Program-made: the position numbers and the translations under genes | Assembly: GCA_016649785.1 (NCBI GenBank) | Contig: JAENXB010000173.1 | Coordinates: forward strand, 1 to 6,241 | Source: Flavobacteriaceae bacterium | GTDB lineage: Bacteria > Bacteroidota > Bacteroidia > Flavobacteriales > Flavobacteriaceae | Reading direction: 5' to 3' | Length of the DNA: 6,241 nucleotides | Shown here: piece by piece, positions 5,182-6,241 of the stretch | Numbering within the stretch: the stretch's first letter is position 1 | Layout of the letters: each line of letters begins with the position of its first letter | Notes under the pieces: model-generated | Databases searched by the model: none | What the model saw: only the letters and a program-made list of their open reading frames with translations | Told to the model about the DNA's origin: nothing

Positions 5182-6195
5182 TTATTTTACCTGGTAAGTT
5201 TCTCCTGAAAAGAACAGATCATCGGTTTTTTTGAATTTTGAATTTGCTTTTACCTGGGCGGTTAAGTAATCTTCCCTTTCTTCTAAGGTAACATCCTCAA
5301 AACTTCTGATAATTCCCGTAGCAAGAGGATAATCCATTCTCACAAGCATTTGATGAAGGGTTTTATCTTCTTCTTTGGCATTGTGCACCAAAAGATCTTC
5401 CTGGGTGATCCCGTTTTCACCAATAGTTACAACCTCTAATTTTAATCCGTTTAACACAAGGCCTTTATCGCTGTTTTTACCAAAGATCATAGGTTTGCCG
5501 TGTTCAAGATAAATTTGTTTGTCTTCCTTAACGTCTTTATCGGTCACATTAGAAAAGCATCCATCGTTAAAGATCACACAGTTTTGTAAAACTTCCACTA
5601 AAGAAGTTCCTTTGAATTTATGCGCATCGATAAAAATTTGGGTCATAGCCTTTGGATTGTTACCGCCAATTCTGGCAAAGAAACGTGCATTAGCACCTAA
5701 TGCAAGTTCTCCGGGAGAGAAAGGAGGCTGAGTGTTTCCGTAAGGAGATGATTTTGTTTTTTGGCCTATCAGGGAAGTTGGAGAAAATTGTCCTTTGGTC
5801 AATCCGTATATTTCATTGTTGAACATCACGATATTTAAATCGATATTTCTACGTAACACATGGATAAAATGATTTCCGCCTATGGCCATTGAATCCCCGT
5901 CTCCGGTCATCACCCAAACGCTTAATTTGGGGTTGGCTAATTTCACTCCGGAAGCGATCCCCGGCGCTCTACCGTGAATACTGTGCATTCCATACGTGTC
6001 CATATAATAAGGAAAACGTGAAGAACAACCAATACCTGAAATGAATACGGCATTTTCTTTGGCAATTCCCATTTCGGGAAGAGCTTTCTGCATTGAACGC
6101 AAAATTACGTAATCGTCACAACCAGGGCACCATCGTACTTCCTGATCACTTGTAAAATCCTTGAATGTATATTTTTTTACAGCTGTAGTTTCCAT
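5182..6195 (-). CDS. korB: 2-oxoacid:ferredoxin oxidoreductase, beta subunit (probably 2-oxoglutarate)
   Basis: This is the thiamine-diphosphate-binding beta subunit of a 2-oxoacid:ferredoxin oxidoreductase. The enzyme converts a 2-oxoacid plus CoA to acyl-CoA and CO2 and reduces ferredoxin. The 337-residue protein has WCPGC (22-26), ISGIGCSSRFPYY (52-64), the Mg/TPP motif GDGDSMAIGGNH (98-109) with FNNEIYGLTKGQ (125-136), and Cys206 in LQNCVIFND. Cysteines 23, 26, 57 and 206 match the [4Fe-4S] ligands of this family. Length and the HGRAPGIASG segment (74-83) fit the KorB group usually annotated as 2-oxoglutarate-specific, but substrate cannot be proved from sequence. The start lies two bases after the stop of an upstream frame that is probably korA. 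A terminator separates it from nuoA. Electron flow from its ferredoxin into the adjacent complex I is an attractive inference. Confidence 0.93.
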   Translation of the reverse strand: METTAVKKYTFKDFTSDQEVRWCPGCDDYVILRSMQKALPEMGIAKENAVFISGIGCSSRFPYYMDTYGMHSIHGRAPGIASGVKLANPKLSVWVMTGDGDSMAIGGNHFIHVLRRNIDLNIVMFNNEIYGLTKGQFSPTSLIGQKTKSSPYGNTQPPFSPGELALGANARFFARIGGNNPKAMTQIFIDAHKFKGTSLVEVLQNCVIFNDGCFSNVTDKDVKEDKQIYLEHGKPMIFGKNSDKGLVLNGLKLEVVTIGENGITQEDLLVHNAKEEDKTLHQMLVRMDYPLATGIIRSFEDVTLEEREDYLTAQVKANSKFKKTDDLFFSGETYQVK

Positions 6196-6197
6196 AA

Positions 6198-6241
6198 TTA
6201 TACTAATTTTTTAAATTGTTCAATTAGTTCGTCGTTAGAAA
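6198..6241 (-). CDS. korA: Probable 2-oxoacid:ferredoxin oxidoreductase alpha subunit, last 13 codons (partial)
   Basis: On the minus strand an open frame enters from the window edge and reads SNDELIEQFKKLV, then a TAA at 6200-6198, two bases before the korB ATG. The short amphipathic end and the tight spacing fit translational coupling with korB. The alpha subunit, carrying the pyrimidine-binding and often a fused gamma domain, normally precedes beta in this family. Only 13 residues are visible, so the assignment rests mainly on position. Confidence 0.6.
   Translation of the reverse strand, partial: SNDELIEQFKKLV

Noticed and set aside
5519..5731. Plus-strand open frame of 70 codons
   Set aside because: It is antisense to the middle of korB; coding signal clearly belongs to the minus strand.

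Overview
The window looks like a piece of a Bacteroidota chromosome, most likely a flavobacterial relative. The DNA is AT-rich by eye, starts are preceded by A-rich rather than Shine-Dalgarno-type sequence, and the gene content is a Bacteroidota-style complex I operon next to a 2-oxoacid:ferredoxin oxidoreductase. The family-level placement is inference; nothing here fixes genus or species.

Every gene lies on the minus strand, so the reading order runs from high to low coordinates. It starts with the last codons of a probable korA (6241-6198), then korB (6195-5182). A 210-base gap follows, holding a terminator hairpin and a candidate promoter/operator. Then come nuoA (4971-4621), nuoB (4630 to 4118 or 4054, carrying an apparent frameshift), nuoC (4042-3566), nuoD (3559-2438), nuoH (2448-1363), nuoI (1357-881), nuoJ (876-322), a 163-base gap with a heptamer repeat array, and the first 52 codons of nuoK (158-1), which runs off the window. 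Apart from the two gaps and the broken nuoB end, genes overlap or sit within a few bases of each other, as in one operon.

The nuo genes encode the quinone-binding Q module (B, C, D, I) and the first part of the proton-pumping membrane module (A, H, J, K) of complex I. The NADH-oxidising module NuoE-F-G, usually encoded between nuoD and nuoH, is absent: nuoD and nuoH overlap by 11 bases. Such 'headless' complexes are known in Bacteroides, cyanobacteria/chloroplasts and archaea, and some use ferredoxin as donor. KorAB makes reduced ferredoxin from a 2-oxoacid (probably 2-oxoglutarate) plus CoA, so the adjacency suggests a route from 2-oxoacid through ferredoxin to quinone that bypasses NADH. 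That link is inference.

The points most worth checking are the nuoB reading-frame break, the missing NADH module beside korAB, a CRP/FNR-like dyad about 41 bases upstream of a predicted nuoA transcription start, and a 7-bp tandem repeat that forms the last codons of nuoJ and separates it from nuoK.
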